Positions 43,863-53,157 of a DNA stretch of 64,000 nt are shown one piece after another (positions within the stretch are counted from its first letter, which is position 1; each line of letters begins with the position of its first letter). Origin of the DNA: Tindallia californiensis (GTDB lineage Bacteria > Bacillota > Clostridia > Peptostreptococcales > Tindalliaceae); contig NZ_FNPV01000004.1 of NCBI RefSeq assembly GCF_900107405.1, positions 1 through 64,000 on the forward strand, in the 5' to 3' direction. The position numbers were made by a program, and so were the translations under genes. Below the pieces are notes generated by a model. It was given only the letters and a program-made list of their open reading frames with translations, searched no databases and was not told the origin of the DNA.

Positions 43863-43913
43863 AGTAGTGAAGAGCAAGTGGTAAAATCAATATATGCTGT
43901 CCTTTCCCTTGGC

Positions 43914-43970
43914 GATGCCAGACTGTGAACCGGAAGTAAGCCGGGGATCAAGTCTGGCATCCTTTTTTCT
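43914..43970 (+). terminator. Leader terminator before the response-regulator gene
   Basis: gatgccagact (43914-43924) pairs perfectly with agtctggcatc (43951-43961) and is followed by CTTTTTT. It lies between the promoter and the ATG at 44011, so it may attenuate the operon. An inner GC-rich hairpin (ccgg/ccgg) is also possible. Confidence 0.75.
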
Positions 43971-44010
43971 AATAAGGGATTATGAAATGTCAAAAGAATG
44001 GAGGGGTAGT

Positions 44011-44694
44011 ATGTTTCGTGTTCTGGTAGTGGAGGACGATAAAAATCTACAAAAATTAATGGAAGCTGTTTTGAAGCAAAACGGATACCAGGTGCTCTCT
44101 GCTTCTGATGGAGAGGAAGCACTGGATCTTTTGGATCGACATCATGTGGATTTGATGATTAGCGATATTATGATGCCGGAAATGGATGGTTATGAACTAA
44201 CTGATTCCCTGAGAAAAGCGGATTATCAATTACCTATTTTAATGGTAACGGCTAAAGAAAGCATGGAAGATAAAAAGCAAGGCTTTATGGCTGGTACAGA
44301 TGATTATATGGTCAAGCCGATTGATATGGATGAAATGCTTTTAAGAGTAGCGGCTTTATTGCGCCGGGCTAGAATTATGAATGAACACCGGATAACCGTA
44401 GGAAAAACGATCCTGGACTATGATACATTAAGTGTCAAAAGAGAAGGAGAGCAAGTAACTCTTCCTAATAAAGAGTTTTCCTTGCTTTTTAAGCTATTGA
44501 GTTACCCAAGACAAATTTTCACCCGTCAGCAGCTAATGGATGAGATATGGGGACTGGAAGTGGAAAGTGACGAACGCACAGTGGATGTTCATATAAAAAG
44601 GCTGAGGGAAAGATTTTCTAATTGGCCGGATTTCGATATTTTGACTGTAAGAGGACTGGGATATAAAGCAGAGAAAAGGGAGAATGAGGTATGA
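44011..44694 (+). CDS. OmpR/PhoB-family response regulator
   Basis: 227 residues. The receiver domain has the acidic pair in LVVEDDKN, the phospho-acceptor Asp52 in MISDIMMPEMDG, the Thr in MVTAKES and the Lys in DYMVKPID. The C-terminal winged helix (LLSYPRQIFTRQQLMDEIW, DERTVDVHIKRLRERF, ILTVRGLGYKAE) is OmpR type. GGAGGGG precedes ATG 44011; the upstream in-frame stretch is the mRNA leader and terminator. Its stop overlaps the kinase start by 4 bp. The 11-bp repeats before this gene and before the RND operon are its likely targets. Confidence 0.92.
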   Translation: MFRVLVVEDDKNLQKLMEAVLKQNGYQVLSASDGEEALDLLDRHHVDLMISDIMMPEMDGYELTDSLRKADYQLPILMVTAKESMEDKKQGFMAGTDDYMVKPIDMDEMLLRVAALLRRARIMNEHRITVGKTILDYDTLSVKREGEQVTLPNKEFSLLFKLLSYPRQIFTRQQLMDEIWGLEVESDERTVDVHIKRLRERFSNWPDFDILTVRGLGYKAEKRENEV

Positions 44695-46010
44695 AGCATA
44701 TCTCTGTCAGACTGACGGTGATTTTTATTGGATTAATTCTTATCTCTTCTATTCTATCATTTCTAACAACAGTTTTATTGATGCCTAACTTGCATCGAGA
44801 AATTCTGCAAAGTCAGGAGTCGATTAGTTATTTAACCCAGGAAATAGCGGAAAGAACGGATTTGAGCAGTCAAGAAATTGTTGAAATGATGTCTTGGTTT
44901 AATTCGGATGCGCACATTGTATCCCAGGAAAATGTTCCTGACTTCCGGGAAGAAGATTTAAGAGTGATCGAGCAAGGTGGGGTAGTGCATGAGTTGACAG
45001 ATCGTTTTCATGGTATTCGCACCTATTTTCTGGTGGAAGAAGACCTGGTGAGAATTCAGCTAAAACCGGATCGGACGGTCTGGCGCATTATGGCATCCAG
45101 AGAATGGTTTTCGGGGACTTCTGTGGTGATTATCGGATCTATCCTTATTATTTTTGTGGTAAGGCATACGGTGAAGCCCATCATAAAGTTAACAAATGCA
45201 ACCAGAGAAATTGCTAATGGGAATTTTGATATTTCCATTGATCATCATAGTAAAGATGAAATAGGACAGCTGACGAATCACTTTAATCAGATGGCTAGTG
45301 AATTGAAACAAATGGATACTTTGCGAAAAGACTTTGTCAGCAATGTTTCACACGAATTCAAAACCCCTATCGCATCGATTCAAGGATTTGCTAAACTGCT
45401 TCAAAAGGACAATTTGTCAGAATCAGAAAGAAAGGAATATGCCCGTATTATTGTAGAAGAATCTGGACGTCTTTCTCATTTAACCAGCAATATGTTGAAG
45501 CTTTCTAAATTGGAAAACCAGGAAATTATTCAAAAATACGAACGTTTCTACTTGGACGAGCAGATTCGCAAATCTGTTTTATTGTTGGAACCGGCATGGG
45601 ATAAAAAAGGAATAGACTGGGAAATTGAATTAGACCGGGCAATGATCGCTGGAGACGAAGAATTGTTACAACAGGTATGGATTAACCTTATCAGCAATGC
45701 TATTAAGTTTTCAAAGCAGGAAGGATGCATTTCAATTCAGCTCAAGCACGAGTCGGAAGGAGTTCAAATAGTAGTAAAAGATTACGGAGAAGGAATGCCG
45801 GAAGCAACAAGAAATCGTGTTTTTGAAAAATTTTATCAGGGAGAAACAGCCCACGGCACAGAAGGCAGTGGACTGGGATTGTCTTTAGTAAAACGCATTG
45901 TTGAGCTGCATGGAGGAACGGTAAAGGTATGGAGTGAACCTCAAATGGGCTCGGAGTTTGCGGTGTTACTACCAGTACAGGAAATCATCATGGACCAAAA
46001 AGAAGGTTAG
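44691..46010 (+). CDS. Sensor histidine kinase
   Basis: 439 residues. An N-terminal helix (8-30), an extracellular region of about 115 residues, a second helix (about 145-162) and a HAMP domain (ATREIANGNFDISIDHHSKDEIGQL) precede the HisKA box with His221 in NVSHEFKTPIASI. The ATPase domain follows with WINLISNAIKFS, VVKDYGEGMPE, GSGLGLSLVKRIVELHGG. All catalytic motifs are intact. The external domain matches no named sensor I recognise. It phosphorylates the response regulator immediately upstream. The 3' end overlaps the convergent permease gene by 23 bp, with no terminator visible. Confidence 0.92.
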   Translation: MKHISVRLTVIFIGLILISSILSFLTTVLLMPNLHREILQSQESISYLTQEIAERTDLSSQEIVEMMSWFNSDAHIVSQENVPDFREEDLRVIEQGGVVHELTDRFHGIRTYFLVEEDLVRIQLKPDRTVWRIMASREWFSGTSVVIIGSILIIFVVRHTVKPIIKLTNATREIANGNFDISIDHHSKDEIGQLTNHFNQMASELKQMDTLRKDFVSNVSHEFKTPIASIQGFAKLLQKDNLSESERKEYARIIVEESGRLSHLTSNMLKLSKLENQEIIQKYERFYLDEQIRKSVLLLEPAWDKKGIDWEIELDRAMIAGDEELLQQVWINLISNAIKFSKQEGCISIQLKHESEGVQIVVKDYGEGMPEATRNRVFEKFYQGETAHGTEGSGLGLSLVKRIVELHGGTVKVWSEPQMGSEFAVLLPVQEIIMDQKEG

Positions 46011-46470
46011 CTAAAAAACCAGCAATCGTAGGAAAAAGAAGGTATAGGCTGTATTTTAACATAATGAAACGGGGGCCTAGAAAGGCAGCTTCGTAAGGCA
46101 AATGACCAATATTAATCATTCCCCAGGCTGTAATCATGGCAACGGCGGTGCCGGTGGTGACCGTATCTCGGAACACAGAGTCAAAGAGTGGAAAAAAAGC
46201 AAAAGGACCGCCTTGAACCAAGGCGCCTATAACAGGGCCGATAAATAGCCCCTTCCAACCGGCGGATTCACCGAGCCAATCGGATAAGATTTCTTTTGGC
46301 AGTAAAAGGTTAAGGTATCCCACTAAAACAAAAGCAAGAAACAGCAAAGGCACCACCTTTAAGAACATGCGATATCCGCTACGGAGTCCTTCCAAATGCA
46401 AACCTTTTCTGAAGGCTGCTCCAAAGAGGATGAGGGCCATCAGACCAAGAACGATCATCGTATCAGTCAA
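45988..46470 (-). CDS. Half-size permease subunit (ArsP/YraQ-like), second of a pair
   Basis: About 160 residues, four to five membrane helices. LPKEILSDWLGESAGWKGLFIGPVIGALVQGGPFAFFPL parallels the same region of the next gene, and is the core motif of PF03773-type permeases. Full-length members are about twice this size, so this is a half-molecule. TTG 46470 is placed seven bases after GGGGTG and overlaps the upstream gene's end by 8 bp; ATG 46458 is the fallback but has no ribosome site. No cysteines are present, so the As/metal role of ArsP is uncertain. Confidence 0.78.
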   Translation of the reverse strand: MTDTMIVLGLMALILFGAAFRKGLHLEGLRSGYRMFLKVVPLLFLAFVLVGYLNLLLPKEILSDWLGESAGWKGLFIGPVIGALVQGGPFAFFPLFDSVFRDTVTTGTAVAMITAWGMINIGHLPYEAAFLGPRFIMLKYSLYLLFPTIAGFLANLLFGP

Positions 46471-47032
46471 CAGAATCACCCCGATTCTTTGGCTGGTTTT
46501 TTTGTTGAAGCTTATGAACATCTTCTTTTATTGCGGTAGCCAGTTTTGGGAAGAAAATATTTACAAAGGTTCCGGCCATCACAGGAAAAGCTACGGTGAT
46601 TAAAAAACGGATAAGGGTTAATTCAATACCCACAAAGGCAATTTCAATAGGTAGTCGACCGATGTTCCAGAGCGTTTTGGCTGCGGAAAAACTGATGATA
46701 GTACCCACACTGGCGCCGGAAAGGAGTAAGGTAGCCATCAAAGGATAAAAAAAGAAAGGACCGCCAGGCACCATGGCACCAATTACCGTGCCGTAAAAAG
46801 GACCTTTCCATCCAGCTTCCTCACCGAGCCATTTGGCGACAGTCTCTTTATTAAGTAGTACGGATATTAATCCAGCAACAGCAAAGGCAGCAATTAGGAC
46901 AGGAAATACCGCAAGCAAATGGTCCATGCCTAACAGAAAACCTTCTGCTACCATTGAGATACCACCTTGAAGGTAAGCCGTTATGGCCATTAGGACGGCG
47001 ATCATGCTCATGCTAATCATTGTTTTATTCAT
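46463..47032 (-). CDS. Half-size permease subunit (ArsP/YraQ-like), first of a pair
   Basis: 189 residues with about five membrane helices and a basic C-terminal tail. LLNKETVAKWLGEEAGWKGPFYGTVIGAMVPGGPFFFYPL aligns closely with the second half gene. The two probably form a heterodimer equivalent to one fused permease. ATG 47032 follows AAGGAGGC. The upstream region contains two CTACCC palindromes and a T-run hairpin, suggesting regulated expression. Confidence 0.82.
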   Translation of the reverse strand: MNKTMISMSMIAVLMAITAYLQGGISMVAEGFLLGMDHLLAVFPVLIAAFAVAGLISVLLNKETVAKWLGEEAGWKGPFYGTVIGAMVPGGPFFFYPLMATLLLSGASVGTIISFSAAKTLWNIGRLPIEIAFVGIELTLIRFLITVAFPVMAGTFVNIFFPKLATAIKEDVHKLQQKNQPKNRGDSVD

Positions 47033-47051
47033 CGAAAAAGCCTCCTTGTGG

Positions 47052-47126
47052 GTAAAAAAAGCCTTACTACCCTTTTTGGGTAGGCCTGATCCTTCCTCTC
47101 AATTCAATACTACCCATTTAGGGTGT
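47052..47126. promoter_or_regulatory. Two CTACCC-N5-GGGT palindromes and leader hairpin
   Basis: CTACCC-TTTTT-GGGTAG spans 47067-47083, and CTACCC-ATTTA-GGGT spans 47110-47124, with centres 43 bp apart (four helical turns). On the minus strand the first is also a hairpin, GCCTACCC/GGGTAGTAAGGC, followed by seven T. It could therefore be a repressor site, an attenuator, or both, controlling the permease pair and perhaps the divergent GYF_2-RDD gene. Confidence 0.6.
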
Positions 47127-47194
47127 GTTTAAAAGCATGGCTCTATGATAGATTTGAAGGAATAGAAGGGTTAAGAATTCGAGGAGGGGAAAAG

Positions 47195-47902
47195 ATGAGT
47201 ATGCAATGGTATTTGGCAAAAAAAGGTCAGCAGTATGGGCCGTATACCTGGGAACAAATGATACAGTTTGCTGGCGAAGGAAGGATATCTCCGGAGGATT
47301 ATGTTCGGCACCATCAAATGAATGAGTGGAAGCCGGCGGCGGAGATTACGGGGCTAATCCATTGTCAGACATCACCGATACCACCGCCTGCTTCGGTGGG
47401 GGCTGCTTCTTTAGGTGTCCGACAACCTAATGTACCGGTAGAAAACTCTTGTGTGAAAGGGATACGGATCGCTGGGGCATTGGAATATGTGGGGTTAGGA
47501 CCCCGAATCATTGCTCAGCTTATTGATGGTATTATTTTTATGGTGGCAGGTGGAATCCTAATGTACATGTCGTATCAGCGTATGATAACCAGCTATCAAG
47601 CGGGAATACACCCCACGTTTCCATGGACAGCTTACTTTTTTTTAAGTGTCGGGTCTATTCTTTACTATGTGTTGATGGAAGGACTTGCAGGAGCAACTTT
47701 AGGAAAAATGGCCATGGGGATTCAGGTCAGAAAAGTGGATGGCAGTCCTTGCGGTCTAAGCGCCTCGATTGTCCGGAACCTACTTAGAATCATAGACGCA
47801 CTTCCTGTTTTCTATTTATTAGGAATTATTCTAGTCATTAACTCTCCCAGAAAACAACGGTTAGGAGACCGGGTGGCAGATACGGTGGTGACTAGAAAAT
47901 AA
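47195..47902 (+). CDS. GYF_2 and RDD domain membrane protein
   Basis: 235 residues. The N-terminus has a GYF_2 domain (QWYLAKKGQQYGPYTWEQMIQFAGEGRI, followed by WKPA), a fold that usually binds proline-rich peptides. After a Pro-rich linker (about 63-72) comes an RDD membrane domain (LGPRIIAQLIDGIIFMVAGGI, TLGKMAMGIQVRKVDG, LGDRVADTVV). GAGGAGGGG precedes ATG 47195. Function unknown; the combination suggests a membrane protein with a peptide-docking head. Confidence 0.85.
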   Translation: MSMQWYLAKKGQQYGPYTWEQMIQFAGEGRISPEDYVRHHQMNEWKPAAEITGLIHCQTSPIPPPASVGAASLGVRQPNVPVENSCVKGIRIAGALEYVGLGPRIIAQLIDGIIFMVAGGILMYMSYQRMITSYQAGIHPTFPWTAYFFLSVGSILYYVLMEGLAGATLGKMAMGIQVRKVDGSPCGLSASIVRNLLRIIDALPVFYLLGIILVINSPRKQRLGDRVADTVVTRK

Positions 47903-47985
47903 ATACCAGTTAACAGAAAAATCTAACTTATTTTGTTGATTCACTATAAAAAAGGGTAGCTTAAAGGATGGAGGTGGAATAGATT

Positions 47986-49818
47986 ATGAGCGATAAAGAA
48001 AAAACAATCATGACAGGAAATCAGGCAATTGCCCGTGGATTTTATGAAGCAGGTGGTTTAGTGGCAGCCAGCTATCCTGGTTCGCCGACGGTGGAAATAC
48101 TGGAAACGGCTAACCAATATCCGGAGATAGATGCTGCCTTCTCGATTAATGAGAAAGTTGCTCTGGAAACAGCGATTGGCGCTTCTTTTGCTGGAGTCAG
48201 GGCAATGGTCAGCATGAAGCATGTAGGCGTAAATATTGCGGCAGATCCACTGTTGACGTTTACTCAAACTCCAGTAAGAGGTGGATTTTTGTTAGTATCC
48301 GGGGATGATCCGGGAATGCACAGTTCTCAAAATGAGCAGGATAACCGAAATCTTGCAAAGTTTGCCAATATGGCGGTGGTTGTACCTGGAAATAGTCAGG
48401 AAGCAAAGGATTATACTAAAAAAGCCTTGGAGCTTAGCGAAAAATATGCCATGCCAATGATGCTGCAAATCACCAGTCGAGCGTGTCATAGTCGTTGTTT
48501 AGTGGAAACGGGAGAAAGGGAGGAAGCAATTCAGGATGAATTTCCCCGGGACGTACCATCCTATGCCATGATTCCGCCGAATACCTTTGATAAACAATAT
48601 GCAATGAAGGAGCGTTTGGAACAGATAGTTGCCGATGGCGAAGCCGAGAAGTGGTGTCAGATGGAAGAAGCCTATCAGGCAGAGACGCTGATTGTTACAG
48701 CGGGATTGCCTTACTATCATCTGAAAGAAATAGAGGAAAAACTGAAACCTGTAAGCATCTTGAAATTAGGAATGGTATATCCATTACCCTTAAATCACTT
48801 AAAAGAACTGATCCAACCATATAAGCAAGTGATTGTTATTGAAGAAATGACTCCTTTTATTGAAAATGAATTAGCTTTGGCAAACATCTCTTGTGAAGGA
48901 AAAAAATACTTTTCCTTTACAGGAGAGCTAGGTGATCAAGAAATTTTGACCGGCCTTCGAAATGCTGGATTAGCCAGAGAAATGAGCGTTGTAAGTCGTC
49001 AAGAAGAAGAAATGGAGAAAGAAAAAGTGACGCCAAGACCCCCTTTGTTTTGTCCGGGATGTCCTCATCGGCCGGTGTTTGATATTTTGAAAAAGAGTAA
49101 GGTGATGGTGAATAACGACATTGGATGTTATTCGATGGGGCTGTTTCCTCCTTTTGAGGTATCTCATTCATTGATTAGCATGGGAGCAACCATTGGTATA
49201 TCGACAGGAATGTTAAAAGCCAATCGAAAAGCAGGAAGAGAGATACCTCTGGTCTCGGTAATTGGTGACGGAACTTTTTTTCACTCTGGAATGCCGGGCA
49301 TGGTAAATCTTATGGACCATTTAGAGCCGGAAGATAACTTAACGATTATTCTGTTAGACAATGGAACTACGGCGATGACCGGTGGTCAAAAAAATGCATC
49401 TACTGGAAAAAGAATGCCAGAAGCGGAAAAACATATTCATATTCCTTCCCTAATAAAGGAGATGGGGATTGAAGAGGTGCAGATACTGGATCAATTCCGA
49501 TATAAAGAAACCAGCGCTGCTGTTAAAAAAGCTATTAAAACACCAGGTGTATCCGTACTGGTAATGACACGACCCTGTGCTCTTCATTTCAAAATTAAAG
49601 AACCGGTATTTTATGTGGAGCCGGAAACCTGTATTGGATGTAGAACCTGTATTAAAACCAACTGTCCTCCTCTTCGAATGAAAAAGTATGAAGGACAAGA
49701 AAAAGAAAAATCATCCATTGATCCCTCTATGTGCGTTGGATGTTCTATTTGCGCACAAGTATGTCCGGTAAATGCGATTAAGCGTAGAGAAGGGGGAGGT
49801 ACTAATGAAGGCAATTAA
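47986..49818 (+). CDS. iorA: Indolepyruvate:ferredoxin oxidoreductase, alpha subunit
   Basis: 610 residues. The N-terminal pyruvate-ferredoxin-oxidoreductase-type domain contains GNQAIARGFYEAG and AASYPGSPTVEI. A central region ends with the TPP domain: CPGCPHRPVFD, VNNDIGCYSMGL, SVIGDGTFFHSG, ILLDNGTTAMTGGQ. The C-terminus carries two 4Fe-4S motifs, CIGCRTCIKTNCPP and CVGCSICAQVCPV. The first has a slightly altered third/fourth cysteine spacing. The enzyme oxidatively decarboxylates aryl pyruvates from amino acids to acyl-CoA, reducing ferredoxin. It overlaps iorB by 14 bp. ATG 47986 follows GGAGGTG. Confidence 0.93.
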   Translation: MSDKEKTIMTGNQAIARGFYEAGGLVAASYPGSPTVEILETANQYPEIDAAFSINEKVALETAIGASFAGVRAMVSMKHVGVNIAADPLLTFTQTPVRGGFLLVSGDDPGMHSSQNEQDNRNLAKFANMAVVVPGNSQEAKDYTKKALELSEKYAMPMMLQITSRACHSRCLVETGEREEAIQDEFPRDVPSYAMIPPNTFDKQYAMKERLEQIVADGEAEKWCQMEEAYQAETLIVTAGLPYYHLKEIEEKLKPVSILKLGMVYPLPLNHLKELIQPYKQVIVIEEMTPFIENELALANISCEGKKYFSFTGELGDQEILTGLRNAGLAREMSVVSRQEEEMEKEKVTPRPPLFCPGCPHRPVFDILKKSKVMVNNDIGCYSMGLFPPFEVSHSLISMGATIGISTGMLKANRKAGREIPLVSVIGDGTFFHSGMPGMVNLMDHLEPEDNLTIILLDNGTTAMTGGQKNASTGKRMPEAEKHIHIPSLIKEMGIEEVQILDQFRYKETSAAVKKAIKTPGVSVLVMTRPCALHFKIKEPVFYVEPETCIGCRTCIKTNCPPLRMKKYEGQEKEKSSIDPSMCVGCSICAQVCPVNAIKRREGGGTNEGN

Positions 49819-50395
49819 TGTTTTGATTGCAGGAATTGGAGGCCAGGGGCTTGTGATGACAACAGAATTGATCTGTCAGGCAGCTTTTGGAGAAGGGTAT
49901 GATATAAAGAGTAACGATGTGATAGGATTAGCTCAGCGTGGCGGTCGTGTTTGGGGATCTGTCCGAATTGGAAAGAATATTTACTCTCCTAATATACCGG
50001 AAGGAGAAGTGAATCTGCTGCTAGGCATTGAACCGATGGAAGCCCTGCGCTGGCAGTTTGACCTGAAGACGGAGGCGAAAATACTGTTAAACCAACATCA
50101 GGTATACCCTACTATCGTGCAGCAGGAACAAGCCGTATATCCTGAAAAAGAAATTCAACAAATGCTGGAAAAGTTTGACAGTCTAGCCTTGGATGCCTTT
50201 AAAGAAGCGAGAGAATGTGGCAATGAAAAAGCGGCAAACACGCTAATGGTAGGTGGTATCTCTCATTTTCTTCCAATAAGTGAAGAAGGATGGCTGAAGG
50301 CTATTAAACGAACTTACCCGGAAAAATTGCAGGCAGTAAATGAAAAAGTATGGAAAAAAGGTCGAGACATCGCTCAGCAGTCAGAATTTGTTTAA
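49805..50395 (+). CDS. iorB: Indolepyruvate:ferredoxin oxidoreductase, beta subunit
   Basis: 196 residues. NVLIAGIGGQGLVMTTELICQAA, SNDVIGLAQRGGRVWGSVRIG and a later MVGGISHFL are the gamma-type PFOR domain features of IorB. It pairs with IorA. ATG 49805 follows GGGGGAGG; the longer in-frame N-terminus overlaps iorA and has no ribosome site. The operon ends at a strong terminator. Confidence 0.92.
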   Translation: MKAINVLIAGIGGQGLVMTTELICQAAFGEGYDIKSNDVIGLAQRGGRVWGSVRIGKNIYSPNIPEGEVNLLLGIEPMEALRWQFDLKTEAKILLNQHQVYPTIVQQEQAVYPEKEIQQMLEKFDSLALDAFKEARECGNEKAANTLMVGGISHFLPISEEGWLKAIKRTYPEKLQAVNEKVWKKGRDIAQQSEFV

Positions 50396-50409
50396 GAAAA
50401 ATAAATACT

Positions 50410-50451
50410 AAAAAACTCTAGGCATTTGCTCAAACAGCTCTAGAGTTTTTT
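50410..50451 (+). terminator. Intrinsic terminator of iorAB
   Basis: aaaaaactctag (50410-50421) pairs with ctagagtttttt (50440-50451). Confidence 0.9.
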
Positions 50452-50595
50452 GCATTTCAAATAAGAGTAAATGAGTAGGATTTTCCTGATAACTACTGTG
50501 TAAAAGGAAAAAATAGTATTGCTAAGAGGTCAGTCAGGAGGTGCAAAAAAAAATAGAGTTTCTATGAGGGCGAATGCTAAAACATAAAAGAGGAA

Positions 50596-50624
50596 TTGTT
50601 CAGTAGAATATGCTATGTTATGAT
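50596..50624 (+). promoter_or_regulatory. SigA promoter of the Cache chemoreceptor
   Basis: TTGTTC (50596-50601), 17-bp spacer, TATGAT (50619-50624), 46 bp before the GTG start. The 50452-50595 interval shows nothing recognisable. Confidence 0.62.
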
Positions 50625-50670
50625 GAAGGTACAAAATCGGGATGAATAAAAAGAAGAAGGAGAATGCTTT

Positions 50671-52719
50671 GTGAATGTATTGAAAAGAAGCTTGTTTGTA
50701 AAACTAATGAGTTGCCTGATATTAGCTGGAGTTATTATTTTTGGGATACAAATAGTTATCAGTAGCACTTATTATGGCGATAATATGAGAAATGAAGCTG
50801 AAAATTATCTAAAAGAAAAACTGAGAGCGGAGGCTGGATTTCTTAATGCGGAGCTCCTTATAAGTGAGACAGCATCAGAGAATATTGCGGCGCTGGTTTC
50901 AAATGATAAGAGCAACGATGAGTCACTGCTATTTGATTATTTTGAGACGGTGATGCAAAGCAATCAAATGATTGTTGGTGGCGGGGTATGGATGGAACCG
51001 GGTAAATATGTAGAAGACCAGAAGTATTATGGTCCGTTCTTATATTTGGACAATGACTCTATCGTAGTTTCGTGGGAGTATAGCGATCAAGATGGAGATT
51101 ATTTTCAATATGAGTGGTATCAAGACGGGCTAGGTGACGAATCCGTATGGTCTGAACCTTATGTTGATCCAATTTCAAAGGTGCCGATGATTACCATTTC
51201 CTCACCAGTAAAAAGAAATAATCAGACTATCGGTGTGGTGACACTGGATATTGGTTTAGATAAGATGCAGGAACATATAAGTGGGTTAACCATAGGGGAA
51301 AATGGACAGGCGTTTTTAATAAGCTATCAAGGTGATTTTGTCGTTAATGAAGCCATTGAAAATCCAATGGGTACTAAAATAACAGATTTGGAGAGTTCTT
51401 TATCAGAGGTTGGAGATCTTGTTGTGAGCGATAGACAACCAGGGTTGATCAGTACATCGATTGATAATGAAAGCAACTTACTGTCTTATCAGGAGGTAGG
51501 TACTAGTGGTTTGAAATTAATTCTGACGCTACCTGAGTCGGAGCTAGGAATTACACAAAGTGTTATTAACTCTTCTATCATTTCGGTTGTTGCGATGCTT
51601 ATTTTTATGCTGATTATCTATATAGCTATTAAAAAACTAATCCTTAAGTACTTGAAGATGGCTGTGGAACACGCAGAAAAAGTTGCAGCAGGAAATCTTA
51701 AAGCAGAGCTGCCTGACGAATTTGTTCAAAGAGAAGATGAATTTGGACGGTTAGGATCTTCTTTAAAGAACATGACTGAAAATTTAAGAGAAATCATTGC
51801 TCAAATACAGTCGATGGCACAGAGGGTAGCTACCTATAGTGAAGAGTTGTCTGTTTCTGGAAGTGAAGTTGGCAAAGCGGCAGAAGAAGTTGGAACAGCT
51901 ATTCAAACTGTTGCTGATGGAGCTGGAAATCAGTCAATGAGATTGGAAGCTACAGCTCGAAATATAAACGGGCTAGGTTCTGAGGTTCAAGGAGTTGAAA
52001 AACAGGCTCAAGAGATGAATCGAGTTTCAAAAGAAGTATTGGAAGAAATAAAAAATGGACAAAATTCCATTGATGAATCAATTGATCAAATTTCTGAGGT
52101 GAAGGAAGATACAAAAGAAGTAGGCGTTGTAATTGAAAGACTAGGAAAGAGATCTGAGGAAATTGGTAAAATTGTTGAACTTATCCAAAATGTATCGAAT
52201 CAAACTAATTTACTTGCTCTAAATGCAGCGATAGAAGCGGCTAGAGCTGGAGAGGCTGGAAAAGGCTTTTCTGTTGTTGCAGACGAAATTAGAAAATTAG
52301 CTGAAGAGTCTTCTAAAGCCACTGTTAATATCGACGAATTGATTAGCATTATACAGAAAGATGTTAATTCGGCTGTTGAAAAAATGGGTACTAGCGCTGA
52401 TAAAGTTAATCAAAGTTCAGTGAAAATCAATGAAAATGGAGCCATATTTGATCGAATCAGTCAAGAAATAAGTCATTTGATAGATACTATTTTTGAAAGT
52501 GTTGAAAAAATTCATCAGGTTGCTGAAACTAGTCGAAGCATAGAATCTGAAGTGAATACTATTAATGGAATAAGCCAGGATTTTGCTGAAAACTCAGAAG
52601 TAGTTGCTGCTTCCAGCGAAGAACAAATTGCTTCTACAGAAGAAATTGTATCTTCCGCTAAAAAGTTGACGGAAATGGCAGAAGATTTAGCGCAAACCTC
52701 GAATAAATTTACTATTTAA
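50671..52719 (+). CDS. Cache-domain methyl-accepting chemotaxis protein
   Basis: 682 residues. A first membrane helix (about 10-32) is followed by a large external double-Cache domain (about 40-295; [49 protein letters not shown]). A second helix lies at about 298-322, then HAMP ([25 protein letters not shown]). The signalling tip is [19 protein letters not shown] with [16 protein letters not shown]. It probably senses amino acids or small organic acids. GTG 50671 lies nine bases after AAGGAG. Confidence 0.92.
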   Translation: MNVLKRSLFVKLMSCLILAGVIIFGIQIVISSTYYGDNMRNEAENYLKEKLRAEAGFLNAELLISETASENIAALVSNDKSNDESLLFDYFETVMQSNQMIVGGGVWMEPGKYVEDQKYYGPFLYLDNDSIVVSWEYSDQDGDYFQYEWYQDGLGDESVWSEPYVDPISKVPMITISSPVKRNNQTIGVVTLDIGLDKMQEHISGLTIGENGQAFLISYQGDFVVNEAIENPMGTKITDLESSLSEVGDLVVSDRQPGLISTSIDNESNLLSYQEVGTSGLKLILTLPESELGITQSVINSSIISVVAMLIFMLIIYIAIKKLILKYLKMAVEHAEKVAAGNLKAELPDEFVQREDEFGRLGSSLKNMTENLREIIAQIQSMAQRVATYSEELSVSGSEVGKAAEEVGTAIQTVADGAGNQSMRLEATARNINGLGSEVQGVEKQAQEMNRVSKEVLEEIKNGQNSIDESIDQISEVKEDTKEVGVVIERLGKRSEEIGKIVELIQNVSNQTNLLALNAAIEAARAGEAGKGFSVVADEIRKLAEESSKATVNIDELISIIQKDVNSAVEKMGTSADKVNQSSVKINENGAIFDRISQEISHLIDTIFESVEKIHQVAETSRSIESEVNTINGISQDFAENSEVVAASSEEQIASTEEIVSSAKKLTEMAEDLAQTSNKFTI

Positions 52720-52754
52720 AGAATCTTGATAAATAAGTAAAAACAAGATAGAAG

Positions 52755-52783
52755 TTGTTTTTTTCAAACTTATATGTTATAAT
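52755..52783 (+). promoter_or_regulatory. SigA promoter of rpsF-ssb-rpsR
   Basis: TTGTTT (52755-52760), exactly 17 bp, TATAAT (52778-52783). The predicted start, near 52790, gives a leader of about 68 nt. Confidence 0.8.
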
Positions 52784-52810
52784 GCCTTGATGTGAGAAAA
52801 TCATTTCTCT

Positions 52811-52835
52811 GCCCTGTTAAAACAGGGCCGTTTTT
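52811..52835 (+). promoter_or_regulatory. rpsF leader hairpin
   Basis: gccctgt (52811-52817) pairs with acagggc (52822-52828), followed by CG and five T. It could be an attenuator or part of the S6:S18-binding leader known from other bacteria; the conserved CCG is present directly after the stem, but I cannot confirm the full motif. Confidence 0.55.
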
Positions 52836-52857
52836 AGTCCAGAGGGAGGTGAAACAA

Positions 52858-53145
52858 GTGAATAAATACGAATTAATGTACGTGATGAAACCCGCTACAG
52901 AAGAGGCGGAAAGAGAAGCGTTACTGGAAAAGTACAAAGGCATTATTGAGAAAGCCGACGGACAAGTGGACAACATTGAAGAATGGGGTCTGCGTAAGTT
53001 AGCTTACGAAATTAAAAAAGAAACAGAAGGTTTCTACATGCTGATGAACTTTCAATCCGACGTGGACGTTCCGAAAGAGTTGGATCGTAACATGAAGATC
53101 GCAGACGAAGTAATCCGCCATATGATCACCAGAATCGAAGAGTAG
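52858..53145 (+). CDS. rpsF: 30S ribosomal protein S6
   Basis: 95 residues, normal length. KYELMYVMKPATEEAEREALLEKY, GLRKLAYEIKKETEGFYMLMNF and the C-terminal region VPKELDRNMKIADEVIRHMITR are S6 signatures. The GTG start at 52858 follows GGGAGGTG; upstream in-frame codons overlap the leader hairpin. First gene of the conserved rpsF-ssb-rpsR operon. Confidence 0.97.
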   Translation: MNKYELMYVMKPATEEAEREALLEKYKGIIEKADGQVDNIEEWGLRKLAYEIKKETEGFYMLMNFQSDVDVPKELDRNMKIADEVIRHMITRIEE

Positions 53146-53157
53146 GGGGTTTTTTGC

